DNA from: Geosiphon pyriformis
Taxonomy: Eukaryota > Glomeromycota > Glomeromycetes > Archaeosporales > Geosiphonaceae
Direction of reading: 5' to 3'
NCBI GenBank assembly: GCA_016748015.1
Contig: JAAOMT010000258.1
Span: 159,008 to 223,007, forward strand
DNA length: 64,000 nt
This document shows, in pieces, positions 14,101 through 25,679 of the stretch. The notes beneath the pieces are model-generated. The model was not told the origin of the DNA and did not search any database. It was given only the letters and a program-made list of their open reading frames with translations. Positions within the stretch are counted from its first letter, which is position 1, and each line of letters opens with the position of its first letter. The position numbers and the translations under genes are program-made.

Positions 14101-14269
14101 CAAGAATATTTAATATTTTATAAATATGCATATAATCCACTGTTGTGTTTTACAAAGACACAATTTATGTTAATTTGTAGATTATAACTATAAGTAATTA
14201 TAAAAAAAATTATGGTTTAAATTAGTAATGGTATTACTATATATAGCCTTTTTTATATATTATATTAAG

Positions 14270-14295
14270 TGTTTAATACTTTTTATACTCTCCTG
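14270..14295 (-). repeat. Right TIR of Tc1-like element
   Basis: Partner of the repeat at 12,942-12,967. Differences include GGTGG versus GAGAG and GGACA versus AAACA, mostly G-to-A type. Confidence 0.85.
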
Positions 14296-14486
14296 TATAT
14301 AATGACAAAAATTGCTTTCAATAGTAACAGTTTCTGTTAATATTTTTAAGTTTTCTTTAAAATATTAAAATAATACTTTTTTAAATAGTAAATAATCTTT
14401 TTTTATAGTTCTAATAGTTATTATTTTTGTAAATTTTTAGAATATTCTGTTTTTGTGAATTTTATAACTTTATAAGAAGCACCAAA

Positions 14487-15119
14487 TATTATAAATAAAC
14501 TTGAAGAAATATAATAGTTATATTTGGTGTTCTATATTTAAATAAGGAAGTTTAAAAAGTTTTTTTTGTTTATATAAGCAGCAAATTAAGATTATTGGTC
14601 TCTGAAGGTTTTTGATAGATATTAATTTATCTGTAAAGTTTTTTGGTTATAAGACATAAAAATATAGTATAATTGTTTACAATTAGATATATATAAATTA
14701 TATTTTTTAAGCTAGTTAAGTACAGTTGCTAAGATCTAATATTGTTTTTTTACTTTTTTAATAAGCTAACAAAATAGAATTAATATCTAAACTTAAAAGA
14801 AGCTTTTTTTTTTATTAAGCTATTACAAAGTCTATTTTCATACAGTTAATTTTTTTAATATTATTGCTCTATCAAAAAAAATAAAAAAATTCACAAAAAA
14901 TAAAAAAATAAAAAATAAAAATAAAAAAAATTAATATTGTTAATTACTGTAATCAAGAATAATTAGTTTAAGTTATTAGAATTCTGGAGTTGTTTATGCT
15001 AAAAGCATTTGGCTTGAAACAAGAATAAAAAACACAATTAATTTAATTTTAACAACACAAATTTGGAAATTATATATAAGTAAATTAAACAATATATATA
15101 TTTTTTTATTAGCAATTTA
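14487..15119 (-). repeat. Family-3 gypsy LTR (5' LTR of a minus-strand element)
   Basis: About 630 bp, repeated at 33,892-34,510 in the same orientation with many transition differences. Shared blocks include TATAAATAAACTT near the start, AGTTNTTTGGTTATAAG and GCTAACAARATA. The left border follows GAAGCACCAAA, the reverse complement of the PBS motif TTTGGTGCTTC. The right border is approximate, where similarity to the second copy fades. Confidence 0.6.
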
Positions 15120-15237
15120 TTAAGTAAAGTTTAATTGCTATCTAGTATATAGAATCAGACTAAATGTCTCTAATTAAACACAATTCACATACTTATTACA
15201 TATGGCTAGTCACTCAAATCAGACAAAGCAACACTAT

Positions 15238-18200
15238 ACATATATACTAATACACATATTACCACTTAAACTAAAAAAAATATATATAGTTTGTGATAGC
15301 CAAAACTAATTATAAAAGATTTAATAACATCAAACATTCTAACCACATTATTAGATAGCATAAACACCACACTATAAGACAATCCTAAAATCACACCACT
15401 ATTTATAACCAGACTAGTCTTTTCTATATTCACTCTATATTTAGATTTTACTAGTCATGTCTTAACATAATGCAATTCTACCAAATGTTTTACATATTTG
15501 AGAATCTTTAAAATAGCTTTTTTTTTCTCATCAAAAATTTCAACAGCTTTCACATACCAATTTTTTAACACAAATCTCTTGTAAATTATTGTATACAGAC
15601 TTATATCTAAAGAATACCTAAAAAAAGTTCGCAAAATAGCAAAAAAAGACTGTCCATAAACATCTATAAATATAATTCATTATGTAAAAGCCTCAGCTAA
15701 AATTTTTTTTAAACACCAATATTTTAAACACAAGTAAACACATAATCAAACAACTCCACTTTATTACACAGCAAACACAACATATTAAAATATTATTTAT
15801 TGTACAATCTTTTTTTAATTGTCATAAGCAGTTATTTATGTATAGTTTTTATTAAATATGTACACAGATTGACAGATTTTCTACTAATAGACTCAGAAAG
15901 CATATGTAAATTAGGATGCCAAATTTTTGCAGTAACCACCTAATCAACATCCTTAATTAATATACTTAAAGTTACATTGTAACCAGAGTCAGTTTTTCAA
16001 TAAGCATAAAAAACAGATCTATATAAATCTTGAACAAAATAACAGATATTGTCAAACACAGCTGTGCTTTTAGCCATCATAAAAAATTTTTGTACTTTTA
16101 TTAGCAAAAAAAATAAAAAATAAACAGTCTTATCTGCTAATATATTAGTCTTTATATTGCCACAAATTCCCAAATAACTTTTAATCTTTACCCAATACAC
16201 AATAAGATTCTTATCCCTAATCAGATTAATAATATGTTTTTTTTTATTCAACATTGATTATAAAAGTCTGATACAGCAAATAACATTTTAGATATATATG
16301 TATCAATAGCAGCTTGGCTATTAAAGTGCAAAATTACTGTACAAAAAGATGAAACACACTTTAAAAACAAAACAACAGCCTATAATTTGGCCATAGTAAA
16401 AAACAAAAGCCCATATACCTTACATCAACACTCATATTTACAGCTAGAAAATACACAGCTATCTCACTAGTAACATTAGCACAGCCAGCATTTTTCAATA
16501 AATTATCTGTATAAATCTTAAACAAACCAGACCAAATCTCATGTAAACTATCCCAAATGTTAAAAAACCTCTTGAATTTCAAAATGTTTAAGTCTAACAA
16601 CCAATTGGTCTCAGCAAAAACACTTAACACAAAACTTCTATTACACAAAAATTTCAATGTAAGCTCAAACCAAAAAGACACAAGGCTCCTAAGATCCAGC
16701 TTTTTTCAACAATAAAAATTTTTCTAATCTATTACATTGCTCTTTTTATCAAAAAGCTTATTACTAAAAGCAATTCCAAATTACTTTAAAAAGTGAATGA
16801 AATTAAAATACATGGTTTTTTCCAAAATCACTAATATTAAAAAGTTATTAAGATTATAAAAAGCATTGGACAGATTATTTTTTAAAGATAGCTTATTGTC
16901 TAAAAAAATTTTCATTATCCTAACCAGAAAATTGTTTACTGAACTAACATATAATTTAATAAGAAATTGTAAGAGATTTAGAAAAGCCCAATCCAAAATC
17001 TGTAAATCCAAGAATTTATAATTAAATAAGTGTTTAAAAATGCCCAAAGCATTAAAAAAACGACTAAGACAGCCAATTTTTTTTTAGACTGCACTTGCTT
17101 AAATAATTTTAGATCATATAAAGAGAAATAATATAAAATTTTACTAAAAAAATTACAGAGCAAACAGATTTTAGACTTAAGAATTTTTTTAATTATAACA
17201 TCTTACTTGTAATACACATTTAACAAGACAAAACTAAACTGAGTTTTATAATTAACTATGAACTACAAAACAGCTGACACTAAATAAGAGAACTGCTTAT
17301 TCATAATAGTTTTTCTGAGCATTATATTAACAAAAAATCGAACATCAGAATGAATCTTGGCCATACTTGGCTTGAACAATTCTTTAGTTAACAAAAAAAT
17401 TTTCAAATATTTATGTATTTTACTTTTTTTGGCAATTAAAATCAGCTGACCACTAATATACAAAAAAGCAACTTTAACATCTTAATTGATAAAAATAACT
17501 ACTGTTTTTTTATTGTTAATTGAGATATTATTGATCATAAAAAACTTACTATCAATGTTAAAACATACTAAATAGAAGTTTAATTATTCCCAATCTAAAT
17601 TGTGTTATTAACAAATACATTAACTGTATTAAAAGAAAACATTCTATTACTATTTTCAATTCTGTCAGTTTTTGCCATAAACTTAGTATTAATTCAGTAT
17701 TTGCACAAATGTTTATGCCTTTTAATCTTGTACAAAAGTGGATTATAAAAATTTTTTCAAAGAAGAAATAAGAAAACTTTGTTCTAATCCAATTTTTTGT
17801 GTATTTTATAGCCACTTGAAAAGCCAAAATCAGTTATCATTTTATTAATCCTATTTTTATGTATGTTGCCAAAAAATTTGATGAAATTATTACACATTTT
17901 GATCTATTGCAAGCTAACTCTCAAGTAGTACCAATCAACCAAGTTATATGCTTTGTACATATTTTATAAGACCAACCAAAATTTTTTATTTTTTTCAAGA
18001 GTATTTTTAATTACTAACCTAACAGCAAATATAAGAGACTAAGTAGATATACCCTTTAAAACCAAAAAATTATTATCTTAAAAAACACCAAACTTATTAT
18101 ACACAAATAAAATTCAATCAAATAAAATCTTAAAAAAAACTTTTCTGGCAGTTTTGATTAAAACAATAAGTCAAGTATTTATTAAAACTCTATTCCAATT

Positions 18201-19985
18201 ATAAAGTTTAAGAATTATCAAGACCCAAGCTTTTTTCTATAAAAAAAAAACACTATTAATAAACAAACATGTATTTAACAAATCCAAAAAGCATCTCACT
18301 ACTTTATTACTACTATGTTTCTAAAGTTTTTTAGGAATGCAAAACAAATCAGCAATCTTGTTATTAAGCAGATCATTAATTACCAAAAACAATTCTTCCA
18401 TACTGATTTTCTTCATTATACCAAAAAAAATATTATCTTTTACATAATTCAATAATATATATTGGTAAGCCCAAAAATTAGACATTGTTATAGATACAGT
18501 CTACTTTTTTGTCCAACTTTTTATTATCTTATCAACATTGAGCTTTATCTCTTCTGGTTTCAGAACCAACTTATCATCTACCATTAAATAATCTAGAATC
18601 ACTTTGTAAAAAAACCAATTTAAAATGCTTCTAATCATATTACTTTTATTAAAACAAAAATTTTTTATGTGCTTCTTAATTGCTTTCCTAATAGATGCTT
18701 TTTCAGTCAATCTCAACTTATACATCTTGGATCTTCTGTACTTTTTTTGAACTAATAATAAATATCTAAAAATATCTATTGGTTTTTTATCATTTCAAAT
18801 TATGTTCACAATCATAAAAGTCTTATTATTATTCAAAGTTAACCATTTTTTAACTAAACAATTGAAATCAAGTATGTTATCTAAGCTTAACTTTTTAATA
18901 ATTTTGGCAATTAATAATTCTAATTCAAAAAACTTAGAAGACTGTTTGTTTTTTAAACACTAAAATTCACTGAACCAATTATTTTATTAGCTGATTCTAC
19001 TATCATCTTTTCCAGCAATATTTACATAGCATCCAAATTACCACAAGCCTTAGCATCCAAAAATTTATCTTCTATCACCAAAAGCTTGACAAAAGAATAT
19101 TTCTTAAATTGTGTCTATTTAACATTATTTGTATCCTTAATTTTGAACTTCTAACAATTTTTATTAGTTTGTTTGCACAAACCATTTAAACAAACATCCA
19201 AAAATCTACTCAAATCAATCAAAACTAAGACAGTTTTGTGATTGATGTCAAAAAATATAAACACAAAATCAACTCTATAACTAACAACCACTAATAATAA
19301 GCTTTTATTAACAAAAATATAATCTATAATTTTTTTTATATTCTTTGAATTGTCTTAAGTTAAGGCTTTAACTAATAAATGGCTACTAAATAAGTTGACC
19401 AAACTTAAATTCAGACAAAACTTGAAACTCACACTTTTTTTAGACTTATCTTCATTGAAATTCTCATTTAAAACCACAAAAGTACTAAAATTAACAGCTT
19501 TGGCAATAAAAAAGTTAATTTCAGAAACTTAACCAAACTTAGCTTCAGTAAAAACACCAGCATACAAATTCAAAACCATGACTAAAAGCTTGTCCTTAAA
19601 GAAAAGCCATACTGAAACAATACAACCAAGAATCTCTTTTATTTTAAAGACATGTCAAGCCAAAAAATTGTTCATAATAATGGCTACTTTAATGCCAAAA
19701 AAACCTTTTTTCAAATCAAATGTGAAGATTTATATCTCCTCAAACTTATTTGCAATTCAAAATTTGATACTAGACCTTAATTTTGTTTTTGTTATAAAAA
19801 AAATCATGATACCCAAATTTACATGCTAATAAACAATGTTTTTTTGCTTAGCAGAGACATTTATATTTTTAACATTACAAGTAGCAAACTTTTATACCAG
19901 ATCTGTTATTAAAAAAAGAGATTTTTTACATTCAAATTAAAATTGTTTATCTTGGCTATTAAGCTTATAACTGTAGCTAACAAAT
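15238..19985 (-). pseudogene. LINE A ORF2 part: endonuclease, RT, RNase H, C-terminal domain
   Basis: Read on the minus strand. The endonuclease region is at about 19,980-19,000. The linker reads at 18,725-18,501 (EKASIRKAIKKHIKNF, LDYLMVDDKLVL). The RT spans about 18,450-17,250, with the catalytic box at about 17,600-17,625 reading FVNNTIW where the family has FVDDTIW: both Asp are changed to Asn. The RT C-terminal segment is open at 17,463-17,263 (AKIHSDVRFFVN, KQFSYLVSAVL). RNase H is at 16,681-16,000, with the first catalytic Asp in IYTDN. The C-terminal domain ends near 15,238 without strong conservation. Several frameshifts and stops; not functional. The open frames at 17,558-17,827 and 16,781-17,163 are mixed-frame fragments of the same protein. 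Confidence 0.8.
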
Positions 19986-21453
19986 TGTTTATGTTTTTTT
20001 TAACTTTAAAACAAACAATTGATTAAAAATTATTACTTTTACAACAGTTTTATCACTAGTGACTGCACCCAAACTCTTATTTATTACTATATCTGCCCCT
20101 TGATTTTGTGATGAAGAGGTCACCAATAGCTGACATCTAGAATTAAGCTGAAAAACTATTGATCTGAATGCATCTAACTTTTTAGCCAGCTTATTAATCT
20201 GCTCTGTAAGGCTGATAAGACTGTATTTAAGAGTGGTAAACCTATTATTAACTTCCAAAAAAACTATCAAGACAGATTTAATATCTGAAAATAAACCAGC
20301 ACTGAAAAAAACCAAAGGTATTATATAAAAAGTAGAACTATTAGCAATCTAAGCCCAAGTTTTTCCACCAAAAAACACTGAGCAAGCAATAGAAATCTGC
20401 TTTTTTATATATATATTGGCTAAATGAACTTAATCTTAAGAAGTGACTATTTGTTTACCATAAGTTTCAAGATTTTTACTTACTAAACACATATTAAAAA
20501 CATGACTAAATTGTTTACATTAAGCACAACAGCCCAAAAAAAGACCAGTCCAATGCAAATTTACATTCTTAAAAACCAAAATAGAACTAATAGCAGCCAT
20601 TTTAGATGCCTTATCAGCAAAACAAACTATAACACACTTATCATGTACATATAAACTTGAATTACAACCAATACAACAGATTTTTTTACTATATAATTCC
20701 AACAAATCAGAAAGATTATGAACAGTAATGTCAACTGGCAAAGTATATAACAATATCTAATAAAAATTTTTAGATACTTATAACTGTTTATTATTAATTA
20801 CCAAAGCCATATGCATAAAATTTTTTCTCATAAGAACTAATTACTTGAAAATAACTAAACAGACAATATTTACTGACTTAAACTCAATTAAAATCTTTTG
20901 TTAAAGAATCAACTATATTTTAATTAAAGTAATCTTGTCAAATTTGGAAAAAACTGACTCTATTGCTAATTTAAAAAGATCTACTGGGATTTTTTTAATA
21001 ATTACTTCTTAATTTGTATGACTATTTGTTTTTTTTATATTATTATTAACCAGAATTTTTTTACTAACAGCCAATTTTTTTGTCTTTTTCAAATACAACT
21101 CAAATGTAAAAAAAAATTTAATTATTTCAGAAAATTTTGGAGGAGTAAAGACTCTTCCAAAACCATTAATATAATAAAATTTTTTTTTTACAGCAATCAA
21201 CTTATTATGATTGATTTTGCCAGGCATAGCAAACAGCTTAATATTTAAAGTAAAAGATTTAATTGGCTTAAAACTACATTTTTCTAAAGCACATAATCTA
21301 GTCAATAATACTGAATCAACAAACTTGGGAAAAGAAAACATTAAAACATCATCATTATTGTTCATATTATTAAATATTAGAACTTTTGGTGAGTACTTTA
21401 ACATATATATTCAAGTATGAGTTTTTCTAGGTGTCATTTTATTTTTATTTTTA
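19986..21453 (-). pseudogene. LINE A ORF1-like region, 3' part
   Basis: Three open minus-strand blocks in one frame (21,404-21,009, 20,753-20,520, 20,315-19,989) separated by stops. The first has the conserved blocks KFVDSVLLTRLCALEK and VKKKFYYINGFG. The second reads YTLPVDITVHNLSDLLELY and NLHWTGL, an RRM-like fold followed by a Cys-rich stretch (truncated CCHC). The third is a predicted coiled coil (SLTEQINKLAKKLDA). I recognise this as the N-terminal half of the LINE polyprotein of mycorrhizal fungi, probably nucleic-acid binding. It ends abruptly at the gypsy insertion site (21,454). Confidence 0.8.
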
Positions 21454-21457
21454 CTGT
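21454..21457. repeat. Target-site duplication CTGT, left copy
   Basis: Matches 33,158-33,161. With the LTR ends set at TG..CA the duplication is 4 bp. A preceding A on the left also matches the last LTR base on the right, so a 5-bp reading (ACTGT) cannot be fully excluded. Confidence 0.8.
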
Positions 21458-22428
21458 TGTTACTGGAGATTTTTGGTTTTTTTTTTTGAATATTGTTAAT
21501 GTTAATTTGCTGTGAATTCACGTTTCTAGGAAGTAGTTGGACCTCTAGTAACTGAATTTATCTTCAAATTATTTTCTATAATTTGAACTGCTGGACTTAT
21601 AAGTGGAATAACCAATTTCTTGCCAGTTACTTTATATAGTTATGTTGTAGTAAACATTAACTCTTTCCCAGGAATTGCTCATTTGGAAGCTCATTAAAAA
21701 TATGTAGTTATTTTGCTGTAAAAGTCAACTCTTCTACAGAAATCTTGTCTGTAGGCTATCCTAATGATTATAATAAGAAATGAAAGAAAAATAAAAAAAA
21801 ATATAAAAGAAGTAGAATTTATCAAGAGAAACATTTTCTATCCAGGCCTGGAGTCACTAACAGTTTACTGAAATTGGTAGCTAATCAATTTCAAAACGTT
21901 AGTTGTGTTGGGAGAATTTCAAGTGTAATAATCAAAGAATTTGTTTTTTAAATATTTAATTTTTTATTTGAAATATGTAAAAGATGATTTGTTCCAATTA
22001 AGATATCTAAAGTAAGATACTATGTTAAGATATTATGAAAAAATACATTTTTTTGAAGAGAAAAGCTCTTTTTTTATACAACTTGTTGTAATACTAGTCT
22101 TTGAACTTGCACTTTTCTCTTTGCAATAATTTGGATGAACTAAAGATATATTTTAATAAACTACAAGTTATTTCACTGAACTATTGATTATTTCGGCCAA
22201 TTTCCATTAATTTCGGCAAATTTTGACTATGTTAAATGGTTCAGGATATTGTGTAATTTGATTATTTTAATTTCTAGAGTACAAATCGGATTATTGATTG
22301 AGTAATGATATCTGATAATTTGATTAAATAATAAGTGATAATCGAAATAATAATAATATATGCTAATTAATAATAGGAATTATGAGAGTAATTTCTTGCT
22401 AATTAATAGCTAAATTCTACTGATAACA
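21458..22428 (-). repeat. 3' LTR of the family-1 element
   Basis: 971 bp. The outer end begins TGTTACTGGAG after the duplication CTGT; the inner end is TACTGATAACA. ORF3 on the minus strand ends 26 bases inside this LTR. Confidence 0.93.
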
Positions 22429-23074
22429 TAATCTTCTCCTCAAGACTGAGCTCCATTGAAGTCCAAGCACTATCTGTGATATTAAGATAATAGTCCAAGA
22501 TAATTGAAGTCATCTGGTCTGAAAATTGTTGAAATTTCAGTTCTGTAAGCTTTTCAATGTATTGAATTTTCATTAGATGGAGTATTGGATTTTGTAGGAT
22601 GTTTTCACAAGTGTTGAATAAATTATAGAGTTTAAATGCTGCTTTAAGTTTGTAGTGAGTGTTTGTTGGTCTAGCTGCTGTCTTGAATTCATTGTGAATT
22701 TGTTTTTGTATAGTCTCAGAAGTGATGTTGGTTGCTTCAAGTTCTAGTTTTCGTTTATAAAGTGTTTTTCCAATATGAAAATATCTATATATAAAAGTAT
22801 GTTTATTGTTCTGTTTATTAAGAAATAGTAGAAGTTTTTGTTGTATTGTGGCATTTGGTGGAGTGTCAATAGGAGCAATTAAAAAATTTTCTTTCAGTGC
22901 TTGTTTCAAAAGTTCTGGTAATCTATTTTTAGAGTGACCTTTTGTTTTTCTTTTATAAGGGTGATAATTCTGAGAATTATTTACTACTGGGGCTGTGATT
23001 TCTTTCTGAATGTAATTAATTTGACTTCTATTAATTGTTATGAATAAGTCAAGAAGTGTTTTCAAGGCTAACAT
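22403..23074 (-). CDS. Accessory ORF (ORF3) between integrase and 3' LTR of family-1 gypsy
   Basis: 223 residues, unbroken, and the longest intact reading frame of the element. Features: a basic stretch YKRKTKGHSKNRLPELLKQ at about 38-56; the block NATIQQKLLLFLNKQ; IYRYFHIGKTLYKRKLELE; then helix-rich KLKAAFKLYNLF and QYIEKLTELKFQQF. It resembles, from memory, hypothetical proteins of mycorrhizal fungi with a YFxIGxxLxxR..K.xYxLF pattern; no function is known. No signal peptide or clear membrane segment, so not envelope-like. Translation passes through the PPT and ends 26 bases inside the LTR. The ATG at 23,074 is internal: comparison with the copy at 454-1,113 shows that at least 15 more codons were separated upstream by the LINE inserted at 23,085-23,990. 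Confidence is for a genuine element ORF; function is unassigned. Confidence 0.7.
   Translation of the reverse strand: MLALKTLLDLFITINRSQINYIQKEITAPVVNNSQNYHPYKRKTKGHSKNRLPELLKQALKENFLIAPIDTPPNATIQQKLLLFLNKQNNKHTFIYRYFHIGKTLYKRKLELEATNITSETIQKQIHNEFKTAARPTNTHYKLKAAFKLYNLFNTCENILQNPILHLMKIQYIEKLTELKFQQFSDQMTSIILDYYLNITDSAWTSMELSLEEKIMLSVEFSY
22429..22441 (-). promoter_or_regulatory. Polypurine tract of the family-1 element
   Basis: Minus strand GAGGAGAAGATTA directly abuts the 3' LTR, as expected for plus-strand DNA priming. It also encodes residues near the end of ORF3 (LEEKI). Confidence 0.75.
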
Positions 23075-23084
23075 TAATTTTTGA

Positions 23085-23990
23085 AATATATATATATTTT
23101 TTTTATATTTAACGAGTGAAGTCCAAATGCAACTTAAAACTATACATCAAAGAAATGATCTAAACTAAGTGCGAATCATGCACTTTCTACATGTGACCAG
23201 CCACTCGAGCCAGTCAGGACAACACTACACATCTATATTAACAGAAACCGAGTTACCAATACCTGAGAAAAACGAACAAGATTTGTGAAAACCAAAACGG
23301 ATGCCAAAAGCTTCAGCAATACCAAGCAATTTAACCACACCATCCAAAAACCTCGAAACCAAACCAAAAATCAAGACAGAAATTGAGCCATCCACCAGGA
23401 TCAGGCCATTTTTTTCCATGTATACACGATGCTTGGCACAGACCAACCAAACATTATTCCTAAAAGTAACACAAAGGGAGCATATAAAATCAGTAATCTT
23501 GACGCCAATGATCTTGAGATCATGGAAGACAGAAACAGCCTCTCAAAACCATTCTCTGAAAACAAAACCCTTATAAAGAGCTGAAAACACCAGGAAATCT
23601 GAAGCACAGATTGACAATAGCTGCAATACATTAGAAGAAGAGAGAGAAAGACCAGAAATTGCCTTCCAAGAAAACATACAGGATTCCAAAATCTCATGAC
23701 AAGCTGAATCATCAATTACACAAAAAAACACATGATCAGATACTTCCACCTCACCACAATACAGACACAGAACACTTGGGTAACATCTATCATAAACACG
23801 CTTTCAAATAGCCATGGGAAGCCGGCAGTGTAAAGTCTTCATAAAGTAAGTACGAATGTTAGCAGTGTGCCTGCTGGTGAAACCTGTTGCCATATGTAAA
23901 TCAGGATGCCAAACTCTGGAAGAACTAAGCCAATCAACATCCAAGTGCAAATCTCTAGGTAGAAACCCAGAACTGGAACCAGAGATATTT
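23085..23990 (-). mobile_element. 5'-truncated LINE (LINE B) inserted in ORF3 of the gypsy element
   Basis: About 0.9 kb covering the C-terminal domain and 3' UTR of the same LINE family as LINE A. Minus-strand translation gives DVDWLSSSRVWHPDLHMATGFTS, VSDHVFF, ISGLSLSSSNVLQLLS, GFVFREWF, then open 23,446-23,225 with CAKHRVYMEKNGLI and FFSGIGNSVSVNIDV at the end. Much better preserved than LINE A, so a younger insertion. The 3' end is an A/T-rich tail (about 23,075-23,105). The empty site is visible in the decayed copy at 454-520, where ORF3 reads straight across. Exact target duplication is short and AT-only, so not fixed to the base. Confidence 0.85.
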
Positions 23991-24178
23991 GTTGAATATT
24001 TCGGAGAATAATTATGATAAAAATGACTAATTAACTAAAAAAAAAGAATAAAAAAATTATTTTTAGGTGTGAGAGTTTTTATTTGTTTTTGGGTTTGGGT
24101 TTTTTTTGTAATTATTTACTATTTTTGTTTTCTGTTTTTGTGTATTATTAAAAAAGATTATTGTAAGAATATGTTGAA

Positions 24179-25564
24179 TTAAGTGTTCAAGTTTGGTTGT
24201 TGTTCTATTATGATTATTGGTTCTAAATTTCAGGAAATATCTTCAGGATTAATTAAAGGGGAATGTGTACCAATTTGTGAAATTAATGGTTCAGAATTGT
24301 TTTTGAAATAATAGTGTTTCAATCTATTTCCATGTGCAACTTTTGCTAGTATTCTGTCATCAAGTCTTAACTTGTATGATCTATTGCCTAAAATTTCGTG
24401 GATATAAAATAGTCTATCCCATTTGTTTTCAAATTTTCCACTCCATTGTTTTTCAGCCTTAGTTTTGTGTAAAAAAACTTTATTTCCAACTTTAAATTTA
24501 TTGGTAATGAGTGGTAATTTGTTGTCATGTCTTTTTTTTTGTTGAGCTTGAAAATATTTAATATGAGTTGCTACTATTCTTCTTTTTTCTTCCAGTGTAC
24601 TAAGAAGAGTGTAAATTCTTTTTCAGAGTGTTTTTTGAAAGTTCTCTTTATTAATTGGTTGCACAGGGTATGTTTCTACTGTGAAATTAATTGGTAATAT
24701 TGCTGTCTTTCCATAAGTTAAATCAAATGGTGTGTGTTTTGTAGTATCTTGTTTTAGTGTTTTGTATGCTAATAACACTAATAAAATAAAGATATTTCAT
24801 TCCTGCTCAAAATTTGTTAAGACTTTGACTAGAGATTCACACAATGTTCTATTGAAACATTTTATAAGTCCATTTGTTTGAGGGTGATAAGATAATAATA
24901 GGGGTCTTTTGACATTAAATCATTCACAAATTTCTTGTATCAAGTTGTTTACAAAATGTGTTCCTTGATCAGATAAAAGTTTAATTGGGCATTCATGTTT
25001 ACAAATAATGTCTTTATAAATGAAATTTGCTACTGATTTTGCATCTGCTCTTTAGATGGCTCTAGCTTCAAGCCATTTGGTAAAATAATCTACTGCAACT
25101 GCAATATAACAATTTTCTTGGGTTGTAATAGATAATAGTCCAATTAAATCAATTTCAACTCTGTCAAATGGTTGTCTAACTTTGATTGGATTTAAAGGTT
25201 CTGTGGGGCGAGTTTCTTCTCTTTTTTGACAATTATCACAAGATTCTACATATTGTCAAATGTTTTTTTGCATGTGAGACCAAAAATAATATTCAAGGGT
25301 TCTTTGGATTGTTCCATCTTTTCTCAAGTGTGCTAAAGATGGATCTGTGTGCATGTTGTATAGAATTGTTTCTTTTTCATTTTCTTGTATTAGTCTGAGT
25401 GGTTGGTTTGAGTTTTTGCAATTTTTGTAATAGATTTTGTTGTGATGTATGAAATATTGTTTGGATTGATGTTTTAATCGATTTTTTTCACTTGGAGACC
25501 AATTTTTTGGCATGGTAAAAGTCTCCAAATAGTTTTTAAGCTTGTTGTAATTTCTGAAATCCAT
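24179..25564 (-). pseudogene. Integrase of the family-1 element
   Basis: The open N-terminal block 25,564-25,256 contains the HHCC zinc-binding region (MHTDPSLAHLRKDG), continued by ESCDNCQKREE. The catalytic core has VEIDLIG (first Asp, about 25,147), LLSDQGTHF (second Asp, about 24,969) and NGLIKCFN near 24,862, where the family has an NGLVERFN-like block: the catalytic Glu is Lys. The C-terminal part has KVFLHKTKAEKQWSGKFENKW, the usual GPY/F-like domain, and ends at TAA (24,181-24,179) after an IIIIE run. Family-2 integrase ends the same way. Inactive. Confidence 0.85.
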
Positions 25565-25679
25565 TGTTGTTCTGTTACTTTAATATGTTAATGAGTTGTA
25601 GTGAGATTGTTGTTGGTGTTAATCTTGTCTCATTCTTGAGAAACTATCAACATTGATGTGTAGTTTTCCTGGTTTGTGG

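Larger units (their letters stand above)
12942..14295 (-). mobile_element. Tc1/mariner-type DNA transposon with TIRs and TA duplication
   Basis: 1,354 bp, bounded by terminal inverted repeats. The left end reads CAGGGTGGTATAAAAAGTAT; the right end, reverse-complemented, reads CAGGAGAGTATAAAAAGTAT. A TA dinucleotide flanks each side (12,940-12,941 and 14,296-14,297), the expected target duplication. A transposase-like sequence fills the minus strand. It is inserted in a decayed gypsy remnant, so it is younger than that element, and it is less AT-biased than its surroundings. Confidence 0.9.
12601..14486 (-). pseudogene. Decayed family-3 gypsy 5' region, interrupted by a Tc1 element
   Basis: 12,640-12,750 resembles 5,650-5,760 in the other family-3 remnant. 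At the right end the minus strand reads TTTGGTGCTTC directly after an LTR border at 14,487. That is the same primer-binding-site motif that follows the family-1 5' LTR (TTTGGTGCTC). So this is the region just inside the 5' LTR of a minus-strand gypsy element, into which the Tc1 element at 12,942-14,295 inserted. No open frame remains. Confidence 0.5.

Noticed and set aside
17558-17827. 89-codon minus-strand ORF
   Set aside because: Wrong frame over the LINE RT catalytic region; another frame gives the FVNNTIW box.
22403-23074. Envelope gene (making the element a retrovirus-like particle producer)
   Set aside because: Position fits, but no signal peptide, membrane anchor or Cys pattern is visible.
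23301-23715. Open frames on both strands over LINE B (23,301-23,576 plus, 23,401-23,715 minus)
   Set aside because: Shadows of the LINE C-terminal domain read at 23,225-23,446 and 23,543-23,749.
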